A program made the translations under genes and the position numbers. A stretch of 64,000 nucleotides of DNA from Kitasatospora sp. SUK 42 (GTDB taxonomy: Bacteria; Actinomycetota; Actinomycetes; Streptomycetales; Streptomycetaceae), in NCBI RefSeq assembly GCF_015776785.2, contig NZ_LFMD02000003.1, positions 1,176,027 to 1,240,026 of the forward strand, read 5' to 3'. The stretch's first letter is position 1, and each line of letters begins with the position of its first letter. A model generated the notes under the pieces. It made no database searches and was not told the origin of the DNA. It saw only the letters and a program-made list of their open reading frames with translations. This document shows positions 25,609 to 33,801 of the stretch, piece by piece.

Positions 25609-26613
25609 TCAGACCACCAGCAGCTCCACCACGTCCGTCCCGCCGGCCCGGTAGGCCTCGCGCAGCTCCCCGCCGACCGCCTCCGGGTCCGCCGCCAGCC
25701 GGGCCCCGGAGACGTACACCACGCGGATGCCCAGGTACTCCATCCGGTGCTGGCCGCCGCGCACCCAGGCGGCCTCGCCCTCGCTGACGCAGCGCAGGTC
25801 CGGGTCCACCTCCACCGCGACGCCGCGCTCGGGCCAGTAGAGGTCCGGGACGGCGATGTACGTGCCGCCGCGCATCCGCAGCTCGGGGGCGTTCAGCGGG
25901 GCGGGCAGCAGCCACTCGTCCACCAGGCTGCCGACCTGCTCCAGGATCAGGTCCCGCTCCTCGGCGAGGAGTTCGTCCAGAGCCGCGCGCACCCGGGGCT
26001 CACCGGTCAGCCCGGACTCGACCAGCTCGACGGCCAACTCCCGGACGGTACAGCGGTTCTCCGGCCGGGAGACGGCCTCCCGCAGCACCTCGCGCACCGG
26101 CGCCGGGGCCTCCCGGTCCGCCGTCCACTCGCAGAGCGCGTCCGCGACCGCCCGGGCGACCGGCGCGCAGGCCAGGCCGTGCACCGAACGGGCCTCCAAC
26201 TCCCGTTCGGTGCGCCGGATCCGCACCTCCCCGGCGTCCTTGAGTCGACGCTGCCGGGGCACCAGGACGTCCACCCCGGTCACCGCGGGCAGCCGGGGAA
26301 CCGCGGCGAAGCCGTACAGCGAGAGCGCGGCCGCACCGGTGATCACCGCGCCCGCGCGGCACCCCTCCTCCCGGCCGCTCTGCGCCGCGTACAGCAGCGC
26401 GGCCCACATCCGCTGCTCCGGGGTGGGCTCGCCGGACTGCAACAGGTAGACCCGGGGCAGCAGTCGCTGCCAGGGACCGCCCCGGCGACAGTGCCCGGTG
26501 ATGATCCGGGCCGGCACGCCCCGGGCGCGCAGCTGGCTCGCGGTGACGACGTTCTGCTGACGCTTCGCCAACTCGTCGAGGGACGGCGGCGGCGACGGAA
26601 TCCGGTAGCTCAT
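25609..26613 (-). CDS. AbiEi-like winged helix fused to a DUF559/Vsr-like nuclease domain
   Basis: The 334-residue protein begins with a winged helix of the AbiEi type (VVTASQLRARGVPARIIT, then GPWQRLLPRVYLLQSG). The middle resembles the AbiEi C-terminal region (AVITGAAALSLYGF, VDVLVP). The end is a PD-(D/E)xK-like fold with PDLYWPERGVAVEVD, giving Asp257, Glu268 and Asp270. Proteins of this architecture are common and solitary in actinobacteria and are usually annotated as AbiEi-domain or DUF559 proteins. No AbiEii toxin is adjacent, so a toxin-antitoxin role is doubtful. Function unknown. Confidence 0.75.
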   Translation of the reverse strand: MSYRIPSPPPSLDELAKRQQNVVTASQLRARGVPARIITGHCRRGGPWQRLLPRVYLLQSGEPTPEQRMWAALLYAAQSGREEGCRAGAVITGAAALSLYGFAAVPRLPAVTGVDVLVPRQRRLKDAGEVRIRRTERELEARSVHGLACAPVARAVADALCEWTADREAPAPVREVLREAVSRPENRCTVRELAVELVESGLTGEPRVRAALDELLAEERDLILEQVGSLVDEWLLPAPLNAPELRMRGGTYIAVPDLYWPERGVAVEVDPDLRCVSEGEAAWVRGGQHRMEYLGIRVVYVSGARLAADPEAVGGELREAYRAGGTDVVELLVV

Positions 26614-26869
26614 GCCGACACCATCCCCAACCGCCGCGACCCGCGAGCGGCAGGCTGACGCACTGTTACTCAACCGTCGCGAAACCGGGATCAGCCTGCA
26701 CTAAAGTCCTCATACCCTCACTCATTTGGAGTAAATGACGCTCATATGCCTATCGGATCTGATCGAAAATGATCGACGACCTGGTCGCCTGACCCAGAGT
26801 GATCAAGGGCATACGGCGAGGGACCCCCAGAGCGTCAATCGCGCCTCCGGAATTGCCTAGGCTTACGTC

Positions 26870-27517
26870 ATGTCACGTGACGAGACCGCCGGCCTCCGCG
26901 CGGCCCAACTCCGCCTCGGCCGTCTGCCCGGATACGTCCGCCGCCCGGACCCGGCCCGCCGCACCGGTGAAAAGGGCCATACGTACAAGAAGGGCTGGGA
27001 GGTCCGCTTCACCGCCCGCAGCGAGGCCGAGATAGCAGAGATCCGCGACCTGGTGGTCGCCGCCGGGTTCGCGCCGGCCAGACCGTTCTTCAAGGGACAC
27101 CAACTCATCCAGCCGGTGTACGGCATGGCCGCCGTGCAGGCCTACCTCGCCGCTAGACAGGCGGCCGAGGAACACGCGGCCCGAGCGGCGCTCGGCCGCC
27201 GCCGGCGGGCAACGGGGGCGCACACGGCCGGGCCGCTCGGCTCCGGGCCGCACGCCGCCGGGCCGCACGCCGCCGGTTCGCACGCCTCGGGGTCGCACGC
27301 CTCGGGGTCGCACGCCGCCGCAGCGTCCGGTGCCCATCGGTGCGAGCGCGAGGAGGCCGCCCCGGGGGCCGCCGCGGCAGCTGCGGCGGCTGCGGCCGCG
27401 GCCGCGGCCGCCCAGCGGGCCCGGCGCCGAGCCGTGGAGTCCTTCCCCGCCCAGGTCGAACGGGGCGGCGCCCCCGACGACCGGTTCTGCCCGATGGAGG
27501 CCAGCACGACACCCTGA
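26870..27517 (+). CDS. Hypothetical protein with low-complexity Ala/His tail
   Basis: The 215-residue product has a conserved-looking N-terminal part (about 1-105: RLPGYVRRPDPARRTGEKGH, YKKGWEVRFTARSEAEIAEI, FFKGHQLIQPVYGMAAV). It then has tandem GPHAAGSHASGSHA-type units (about 125-150) and a run of more than ten alanines (about 168-182). A -10-like TAGGCT lies about 12 nt before the ATG and no ribosome site is seen, so the mRNA may be leaderless. I do not recognise the family. The tail length may vary through repeat slippage. Confidence 0.6.
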   Translation: MSRDETAGLRAAQLRLGRLPGYVRRPDPARRTGEKGHTYKKGWEVRFTARSEAEIAEIRDLVVAAGFAPARPFFKGHQLIQPVYGMAAVQAYLAARQAAEEHAARAALGRRRRATGAHTAGPLGSGPHAAGPHAAGSHASGSHASGSHAAAASGAHRCEREEAAPGAAAAAAAAAAAAAAAQRARRRAVESFPAQVERGGAPDDRFCPMEASTTP

Positions 27518-28107
27518 CCGGGCGGCACCACCCGCCCCGCCCCGCGCCCCGGTTGCCGCAGGCCGCCGGGGTGCGGTCGCTGCGCCCGGCCGTCCGGCAG
27601 CCCATCCGACATCCCGTCGGATCGTCCGTTCGTCCGCCTACCCGCCCGTCCGTTCGCCCGCCGGCCACGCCCCACCCGAACGGCCCCGCACACCTCGGAA
27701 ACCTCGGGAAAACGACCCGCCGTAACACAGGATCCATCGTGAGTGCGGTTGCGCGGGCGGTAGTGCGGACGGCACTTCGCGCCCCGGGCGTGGACGCCGA
27801 ACCCGCCAGGCCCTACGGTGGCACCTCAACTGCCGTGCGCCCCGCCGTCCCGCACCTCTGACCAGCCGCGACTCGCTCGCACCCAAGCCTCCCGCACCAC
27901 TGCGCCGCACTCGCCCCACCGGCCCCGGCCGGCTCCCGCCCGGCAGTACCGCCGCCGTACCGCACCGGCGACCGACGAAACCGGCCGAAGGTCGACGGAA
28001 TCCGGATGCCCCATCGGAATTGGTCACCCAGCGCACTGAGGGCCTACCGTAGAGTGAGCACAGATGATCGACCGTAAGAAACCCATCTCCCTTGCCGAGA
28101 AGACGAG
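27518..28107. other. 590-bp region without a firm gene
   Basis: The one small frame worth noting is GTG 27739 to stop 27861 on the plus strand (40 codons, peptide starting VSAVARAVVRTAL), with AGGA 7 nt upstream. I cannot tell whether it is expressed. Otherwise the stretch is GC-rich spacer with a promoter for the sigma-like gene expected near 28040-28100. Confidence 0.4.
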
Positions 28108-28548
28108 ATGACCAACCGTCACACGCGAGCTGCCGGGCCTCCCCAGGAGCCCGGCGAACCGGAGGACGTACCACTGGAGTTCGCCGCCTTCTGCGAGCTC
28201 CACCGCCCCCGGTACCTCAGCTATGCCCGGGTGTGGCTGACCGGGCACGGCGAGGCCACCACCGCCGTCCAAGAGGCCTTCGCGGAAATCGCCGTCCAGT
28301 GGCGCGAGTTGCTGACCACTCCCAACCCCACCGCGCTCGCCTGGCAGATCCTGCGCGCCACGGTCGCGGAACACACCCGGCAGGTTCCCGTCACCCCGGA
28401 CCGCCACCCCGCCGACGACGACCTCGCGATCCTGCACTACGTCGTCGGCCTCGCCGCCCCCGAAATCGCCGACGTCATCGGCACCGACACCGCCAGCGTG
28501 GCCGGACGGCTCCGGCGCACCATGCTGCGCGAGGCCACCGGCTGGTGA
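28108..28548 (+). CDS. Small sigma-70-like (ECF-type) protein
   Basis: The 146-residue product has a degenerate region 2 (FAAFCELHRPRYLSYARVWL, then AVQEAFAEIAVQW) and a region 4-like helix-turn-helix (DDLAILHYVVGLAAPEIADV, then VAGRLRRTMLRE). The linker is short and the protein is smaller than usual ECF sigma factors of about 170-200 residues. The -10 recognition part of region 2 is weak. It may be a true ECF factor or a regulator built on the sigma fold. GAAGACGAG precedes the ATG. No anti-sigma gene is adjacent. Confidence 0.7.
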   Translation: MTNRHTRAAGPPQEPGEPEDVPLEFAAFCELHRPRYLSYARVWLTGHGEATTAVQEAFAEIAVQWRELLTTPNPTALAWQILRATVAEHTRQVPVTPDRHPADDDLAILHYVVGLAAPEIADVIGTDTASVAGRLRRTMLREATGW

Positions 28549-28563
28549 CCCCCGGGGCCCGGC

Positions 28564-29133
28564 TCAGACCCGCTCGCCGGTCACGTCGTACAGGTGGTGC
28601 ACCGGGTCGTGGATCAGGTAGCGGGCGAAGGACTCGACCGTGAACCGCGCCCCGTCACTGCGGTTCCCGGTCCGCGCCCACTGCTCGCCCGCGACCGACT
28701 CGAAGGCCGTCGCCAGCGCCTCCGCGGCCTCCTCCAGCTCCCCGGCCACCACCTGCGGCCGCTGCTCCCCGTAGCGCTCGGCCACCGCCGTCTCGTCCTG
28801 GTTCCAGTTCGGGAACAGCGGATCCTCCTGGCCGAGCATCAGATCCAGCCGGACCAGGAACAGCCGGAAGACGTCCCGCACATGGCACGCGTACTCCAGG
28901 CCCGACCAGACCTCCGCACTCGGACGGCGCCGCAGCTCCTCCCCGTCCCCGGCCAGCACCGCCAGCCAGCTCCGCGCGTTGTCCCGCACCATCGCGGCGA
29001 CGTCCGCGGCAACCACCGCCGGGGTGTCCAACCCGCAGTCCGGGCACGGGCGTTCCAGCACCCAGGTCCAGTCCTTGGTGTCCGGAACGATCACGTCGGC
29101 GGGGCCGCTCACGGGGCTCTCAGGAGTGCTCAT
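28564..29133 (-). CDS. DinB-superfamily protein (mycothiol/metal-dependent type)
   Basis: The 189-residue protein has the four-helix DinB pattern: VVAADVAAMVRDNARSWLAV, YACHVRDVFRLFLVRLDLML with the first metal His, and FARYLIHDPVHHLYDV with two more. A CPDCG motif near the N-terminus is common in this actinobacterial subgroup. Members act as mycothiol-dependent isomerases or S-transferases; the substrate here cannot be read. ATG 29133 follows a GGAG-poor leader. It is convergent with the sigma-like gene and divergent from nothing nearby. Confidence 0.82.
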   Translation of the reverse strand: MSTPESPVSGPADVIVPDTKDWTWVLERPCPDCGLDTPAVVAADVAAMVRDNARSWLAVLAGDGEELRRRPSAEVWSGLEYACHVRDVFRLFLVRLDLMLGQEDPLFPNWNQDETAVAERYGEQRPQVVAGELEEAAEALATAFESVAGEQWARTGNRSDGARFTVESFARYLIHDPVHHLYDVTGERV

Positions 29134-29294
29134 GGCCCCAGCATGACCGCCGTACACCACACCCCACCAGCGGCAATGACGCCAGCCGGCACCGAAATAC
29201 CGCCACGCCGCCCTGCCGGCCCCACCGCCTCAACACTCGGCGCGCTCCCGCCCGCCAGGCCCACCACCGGGACGGCCGCCACATGGCCGCCCAC

Positions 29295-30506
29295 TCACCG
29301 ACCGGGCCGACGCCTCACCCGCACCACCACGGCCACCACCAACCCCAGCACCACCACCCCGGCCACCCCAGCGCCGATCACCAGTCCGGTGCCGTCACCG
29401 CCACTCCCCCCGCCGTCCGCCCCCGGCGCCACGGCCTCCTCCGACGGCTCACCCGTCGCATCACCCGCGCCATCACTCGACGGCGCCCCCTGCGACTCCG
29501 CCCGCTTCACCAACGGATTCTCCTTCGGCCCACCGTCCACCGCCGGATTCGCCTCCAACGCCTTCGCCGGCGCGAGGATCCCGTACCCGTAGTGGACGTT
29601 GGGCACCACCGTCCCATCGGCGGGCGGAGTCGCCGTCTTGATCATCCGATTGATCACCTGCCCGGCGGACAGGTCCGGGTACTTGGAACGGATAAGCGCG
29701 GCGGTGGCAGAGACGTAGGCGGTGGCGTCGGAGGTGCCACGGCCGACCCCATAACTCGACGTCGATTTGGCGGTCGCCTCGGAGATGTTCACGCCCGGTG
29801 CCACCAGCGTCGTCTCCGGGCCGAAGGTTGACCGTTCCCAGAGCTTTCCATCCTCCCCGACCGCGCCCACAGCCACGACCCCGGGGAACGCCGCGGGGTA
29901 CTCCACCGGCGCGGCCGAGTCTCCACTGTTCCCAGTGGAGGCCACGACGACGACGTCCTTGGACACCGCGTAGGAGATCGCGTTACGGGCCGCATAGTCG
30001 AGTCGGTCATAACCGCCGATCGACATATTGATGATCTTCGCACCATGGTCGACGGCGAAACGAACGGCCAACTCGATGTCGGACTGCCGGAGATCCACGC
30101 CCTCGCCGTTCCACCGCACACGGACCGGCAGGATCTTGGCCTTGGGTGCCAGCCCCACGACGCCTGACTGCCCATCATGGCCATGGCCCGCGATGAGGCT
30201 TGCAACGCCCGTTCCGTGACCGTTGGAGTCCACCCGGCCGTCCGTCTTGGCCCCGGAGAAGTCAGCACCGGGAAGGACCTGTCCGGTGAGGTCCTGGTGG
30301 TCCTCCCTGACGCCACTATCCACGACAGCGACGACAACGCCATCCCCCTGGCTGACGGACCAGAGCTTCGCCCCCGCTTCGTAGGTCCTGATGGGCCACT
30401 GCTTGTCCCGGACGTCGTCCGCTACCGCCGGTGAAGCCGTGATCCCCCATACCAACGCCCCTGCTGCCAGCAGGGACGCGCAACGCGCCAGTCGGTCGGT
30501 CGTCAA
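29295..30506 (-). CDS. Mycosin-type subtilisin protease (type VII secretion associated)
   Basis: The 403-residue protein has a signal peptide (residues 1-29), a subtilisin domain with Asp63 (VVDSGV), His97 (SNGHGTGVAS), Asn193 (STGNSGD) and Ser259 (GTSDATA), a disordered Gly/Ser/Glu linker and a C-terminal membrane helix (GAGVAGVVVLGLVVAVVV) with a basic stop. This is the mycosin (MycP) layout. Translation starts at a TTG: an in-frame stop lies four codons upstream and GGTGGAG lies 12 nt before it. It follows two ESX-substrate-like genes, after a strong hairpin. Confidence 0.92.
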   Translation of the reverse strand: MTTDRLARCASLLAAGALVWGITASPAVADDVRDKQWPIRTYEAGAKLWSVSQGDGVVVAVVDSGVREDHQDLTGQVLPGADFSGAKTDGRVDSNGHGTGVASLIAGHGHDGQSGVVGLAPKAKILPVRVRWNGEGVDLRQSDIELAVRFAVDHGAKIINMSIGGYDRLDYAARNAISYAVSKDVVVVASTGNSGDSAAPVEYPAAFPGVVAVGAVGEDGKLWERSTFGPETTLVAPGVNISEATAKSTSSYGVGRGTSDATAYVSATAALIRSKYPDLSAGQVINRMIKTATPPADGTVVPNVHYGYGILAPAKALEANPAVDGGPKENPLVKRAESQGAPSSDGAGDATGEPSEEAVAPGADGGGSGGDGTGLVIGAGVAGVVVLGLVVAVVVRVRRRPGR

Positions 30507-30533
30507 ACTTGGTCACTCCACCTCAACACAGCA

Positions 30534-30566
30534 GTCATCCCGCAGATCGGCGACCTGCGGGATGAC
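30534..30566 (-). terminator. Hairpin between the WXG-type gene and the mycosin gene
   Basis: GTCATCCCGCAG and CTGCGGGATGAC form a perfect 12-bp stem with a 9-nt loop, in the 94 bp between the two genes. It may terminate the WXG transcript or reduce read-through into the mycosin gene. Confidence 0.75.
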
Positions 30567-30600
30567 CGATCGGACGCGTCTGCCCCGGTCGAACCCGAAA

Positions 30601-32007
30601 TCATTCCACCACGTTCGGATTGGACGGTTCGTCTGACGCCCAGGTCTCCTCGTCTTCGACCAGATAGTCCGGCCGTTTGCCCTTCTGCTTCTCGTTCTTC
30701 GAAGCTGCCGCACCCATCACCGGAGCCATCGGGCTCTGACCGGCGATCCCACCCGCCGCAATCTCGCTCCGCATTCGACCCCGCGCGCCGAGGCCCGTTC
30801 CGCCTTCCGTGAAGGCGCGTTTGCCACCGGCTCCAGCGATCGGTCCCTCCTTCTCGCCGACGACAGCGCCGACCCGACGCCCCGGTGCACCCCCTGGCGG
30901 TACGGCGACTGCCCCACCGACTCGGCTTCCTTCCGAGCCCACGACAACACCTCGGCCCGGTACCGAACCACGGGAACCACCAGCGCCTCCGTCTCGTGGC
31001 AGGATCCTGCCTTCTACGGGATCGGGTTCGAATTTCGCCGCGCCCCCTGGCAGGCCGACGACCGGCGCGGAGGTGAATGTCGTTCCGGGCGGACCACCGG
31101 GTGTGCTGCCCGGAATACCGAAACCGGACGGAACGGTAGGAGTTCCCGGCGGAGTCGCAACGCTCGCTCCCGGTGGAACCCGCACCGGCCTGGTGCCGTC
31201 GATCCCAGTCCCTGCGCCGAAACCGGCTGCAGGTGGTGTCTTCGGCAACGGTTGTGCCGCCCCTCCCTTGATTCCGGCGTCCTTGGGAGTGGCGGCCCCG
31301 GTCGATGCGGTACGACCGGACTGCCGGGTGCTCTCGGCACTCGCACGTCGGGCCTGCGGGGCGGTTGCCGCCGAAGACGCAGCGCCTGCCCCGGAACTCC
31401 CGTATCCGTAGCCCGCAACCATCGCTCCAACCGCCAACAGAGCGTCTGCCGACGGACTCGACGAGGAGGAATCGTCCACTTCCCCCCGGCCCGGCTGAGC
31501 CTTCGGCGAGCCGCCCGGGGGCGGCGGGGGCTTCAGGGCGGGGGTGGCGATGCGGTAGTGCATGGCGAGGGTCTGCATGACGGCGGCCGCTTCGGCCTTC
31601 TTGCGGTCGGTGATCTGGATGTGGTCGTCCTCGGTGCTGAAGAAGTCGCCGACGGTGTCCTTGACCTTGTCCCAGTTGCCGGGTTCCTCGGGCATGTCGC
31701 GCTTGGCCTTGGCCATCGCCTCGGACATGTTGTGGAGGGTGTTGGCCGCGTCGTTGGCGTAGGCGGCGGCGTCGTTGATGCTGGCCGCGAGGGTGAGCAT
31801 GGAGGTGTGGAAGGCGTCGCTGGTGGTGCCCTCCCAGGAGGTGGCGGCTTCGGTGCTGGCCTTGGTGAGGGTCTGGCGGATCGCCTTGAGGGTGGTCGCC
31901 GCCTTGCGCCACGGGTCGCCGGCCGCCATCACCGCGCCGGGGTCGAGGGCCTGCGCCATCTTGCGGAGCTGGGCGTGGCTGTACTTGGTGAAGTCGGTGT
32001 AGACCAC
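30601..32007 (-). CDS. WXG100/PPE-like type VII secretion substrate with long Gly-Pro-rich tail
   Basis: The 468-residue product begins with a helical hairpin of the WXG100 type (about 15-135), with the turn TSWEGTTSDAFHTSM. From about residue 160 to 440 it is Pro, Gly and Ala-rich low complexity. The end, RPDYLVEDEETW, is a short conserved motif seen in Streptomyces proteins of this kind. It lacks a signal peptide, as expected for ESX substrates. It follows the smaller WXG-like gene by 29 bp and precedes the mycosin gene. No EccC ATPase is in the window. Confidence 0.8.
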   Translation of the reverse strand: MVYTDFTKYSHAQLRKMAQALDPGAVMAAGDPWRKAATTLKAIRQTLTKASTEAATSWEGTTSDAFHTSMLTLAASINDAAAYANDAANTLHNMSEAMAKAKRDMPEEPGNWDKVKDTVGDFFSTEDDHIQITDRKKAEAAAVMQTLAMHYRIATPALKPPPPPGGSPKAQPGRGEVDDSSSSSPSADALLAVGAMVAGYGYGSSGAGAASSAATAPQARRASAESTRQSGRTASTGAATPKDAGIKGGAAQPLPKTPPAAGFGAGTGIDGTRPVRVPPGASVATPPGTPTVPSGFGIPGSTPGGPPGTTFTSAPVVGLPGGAAKFEPDPVEGRILPRDGGAGGSRGSVPGRGVVVGSEGSRVGGAVAVPPGGAPGRRVGAVVGEKEGPIAGAGGKRAFTEGGTGLGARGRMRSEIAAGGIAGQSPMAPVMGAAASKNEKQKGKRPDYLVEDEETWASDEPSNPNVVE

Positions 32008-32036
32008 GGGTGGTTCACCTCCGGTCGGACGAGGGG

Positions 32037-32477
32037 TCAGATGGTGGCGTTGCCGCGCTGGGACGGGACCTGGTTCGCCCGGTACGCGGCCTCGCTGGTG
32101 GCCGAGGGCCGGGCCACGGACCAGCCGTCGTCGGTGAGCTTGAGCTTCCCGGCCGTGTGCTGGTCGTGTTCCTCGTAGTTGGTCGCGGTCAGCTCGGCGT
32201 TCCTCTGGGCGTCGTCGATGGCGCCCTGGAGCTGGTTGAGCACGTCGCGCAGCGCGTCCCGCATGGTGCCGTAGCGGTCGTGGATCTCGGTGGCCTCGGC
32301 GAAGGTGCCGAAGGCGTGCTTGCCGAGGCCGCTGCGCCCGTGGGTGTCGGTACCGTTGGCGTCCTTCTCGAACTCCTTCAGCAACAGCCGTACTTGGCCT
32401 GCGAAGGTGCGGAGTTGTTCGATCTCGACCCGGTAGCCCTGGCCGGATCCGCCGGTCGAACCGGTGCCTGCTCCCAC
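32037..32477 (-). CDS. WXG100-like protein with YxxxD secretion motif
   Basis: The 146-residue product starts at a GTG with GGGGGAGG 7 nt upstream. It is predicted as two long helices (EIEQLRTFAGQVRLLLKEF and TMRDALRDVLNQLQGAIDDA) with a loop containing GKHAFGTFAEA. YEEHD near residue 110 fits the YxxxD/E general type VII secretion signal. It probably pairs with the large WXG-type protein encoded 29 bp downstream, as in EsxA/EsxB or PE/PPE pairs. Confidence 0.75.
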   Translation of the reverse strand: MGAGTGSTGGSGQGYRVEIEQLRTFAGQVRLLLKEFEKDANGTDTHGRSGLGKHAFGTFAEATEIHDRYGTMRDALRDVLNQLQGAIDDAQRNAELTATNYEEHDQHTAGKLKLTDDGWSVARPSATSEAAYRANQVPSQRGNATI

Positions 32478-32574
32478 TTCGGCGCCTCCCCCGTGCGTCC
32501 GTCCTTGGTGGTCGGGGCCGGGCCCCGGTGTCTCATGTCTAACACACCGGGCCCGAAGTCCGCCCGGGCCGTGG

Positions 32575-33276
32575 TCAGTTCGAGGGCGTCCCGGTCCCAC
32601 GGGCCTCGGCCAGGGCGCGGCGGCAGAGGGAGTCGGCGTGCCGGGTGGTCTCGGGCAGCCGGTAGCGGCGGGCGAGGTCGAGGGTGGTGCGGACGGCGGT
32701 GTCGAGGCCGATGCGGTGGCCGACCGAGACGAAGACGGGTTTGACGCCGGGCCGGGTGCGCACCGCCCGGCCGACCTCCTCGCCGGTGACGGGGTCGGTG
32801 AGCGGGGTCCAGGCGCCGCGTTCCGGGCCGGGTTCGCGGTGGTCGAAGGTGAAGGGGGTCTTGGCGACGCCGAGGGTGCGCAGCCCGGTGAGGACGCCGA
32901 GGTGGCTGGCGAGGCCGAGGCGGCGGGGGTGGGCGAGGCCGTAGCCGTCGCAGACGACGGTGTCGGGGGTGCGGTCGAGGGCGGCCAGTGCGTCGAGGAC
33001 GGCGGGGAGTTCGCGGAAGGCGAGCAGTCCGGGGACGTACGGGAAGGCGATCCGGCCGACGGCGGTGGCCTCCTCGACGACGTCCAGGGTGTCGCGGTCG
33101 AGCAGTACGGCCGCGGCGGCGACGAGGTCGTGGTCGTCGTCGTACGCGACGTCGACTCCGGCGATCAGCCGGCCTTCGGACGTGTCGTCGTCGACGGCCC
33201 GGACGAGCGGCCGCAGCCGTTCCTGTTCGGCGACCGCCTGGGCCTCGGTGGCGGGCCAGTCGGCGGGAATGGGCAC
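32575..33276 (-). CDS. nfi: Endonuclease V (deoxyinosine 3' endonuclease)
   Basis: The 233-residue enzyme nicks DNA or RNA one base 3' to inosine. LIAGVDVAYD gives the metal aspartate Asp42, and VVCDGYGLAHPRRLGLASHL gives Asp110 and the conserved loop; FPYVPGLLAFRELP and PVFVSVGHRIGLDTAV are also typical. GGGGGAG lies 7 nt before the GTG at 33276, which decides the start. It follows nothing in a tight operon; the small membrane protein gene upstream is divergent. Confidence 0.93.
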   Translation of the reverse strand: MPIPADWPATEAQAVAEQERLRPLVRAVDDDTSEGRLIAGVDVAYDDDHDLVAAAAVLLDRDTLDVVEEATAVGRIAFPYVPGLLAFRELPAVLDALAALDRTPDTVVCDGYGLAHPRRLGLASHLGVLTGLRTLGVAKTPFTFDHREPGPERGAWTPLTDPVTGEEVGRAVRTRPGVKPVFVSVGHRIGLDTAVRTTLDLARRYRLPETTRHADSLCRRALAEARGTGTPSN

Positions 33277-33489
33277 GGTCGGCTCCCCCGGTCTGCGTGA
33301 CGGTGACGGTGACGTGGACGGTTCCCACCGTACCGAGGAGATCGGACGACCCCGGGGTGAGCCCGTGCGCCCCCTGTGCCCCCGGGCCTGCGGGCTAGCC
33401 TGGACTTGCTGAACTCCCTTGCCGGGTAGACCTCCTGGAACCGGCACCACTCCCGCTCGTTCCCCCCGACGTGCGAAGGATCCCCCGCC

Positions 33490-33756
33490 ATGCCGCGTCC
33501 GTCCGCTGCCCGGTTCTGCCTCGGCACGTTCACCGTCGTCGCCACCACGGTGGCACTGCTGGCCGTCTCGGGCGCCTCGGGCGTCCTGGAGGTCGCGGTG
33601 CTGGTGGGGTTCGCGGTGGCACTCGGCACCCTGGTGACGGTGCTCCCGCCGTCCGCCTCCGGCCATGCGGCCGGGTCCGTCAAGGGCAAGGGGTCCTCCG
33701 GGTCGGCCGAGCGCTCCCCGGCCCCGGCCGGACACGGGTACGCCCGGCAGCGCTGA
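33490..33756 (+). CDS. Small membrane protein
   Basis: The 88-residue product has two hydrophobic segments (FTVVATTVALLAVSG and LEVAVLVGFAVALGTLVTVL) and a short Ser/Gly/Pro tail. GAAGGATC lies about 11 nt before the ATG. It stands alone between divergent endonuclease V and a convergent RDD gene. I do not recognise a family; the coding case rests on length, codon bias and the membrane pattern. Confidence 0.5.
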   Translation: MPRPSAARFCLGTFTVVATTVALLAVSGASGVLEVAVLVGFAVALGTLVTVLPPSASGHAAGSVKGKGSSGSAERSPAPAGHGYARQR

Positions 33757-33801
33757 TCCGCCGCCGGGCGTCGCCGTCCCCCCCCTGTCTTCCTGCCGTG
33801 A

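Noticed and set aside
25433..25610. GC-rich repeats as a CRISPR array
   Set aside because: Units are 16 bp, contiguous and without unique spacers, and there are no cas genes in the window.
26735..26860. Small plus-strand frame of 41 codons with GGAG just upstream, in the AbiEi-like/hypothetical divergent gap
   Set aside because: The region is AT-richer than coding DNA here, codon use is not the high-GC type, and the ribosome site is only 3 nt from the ATG. It is more likely promoter sequence.
27739..27861. Possible 40-residue gene with AGGA ribosome site
   Set aside because: No recognisable motif and nothing to separate it from chance frames in GC-rich DNA. Mentioned in the intergenic entry but not called.
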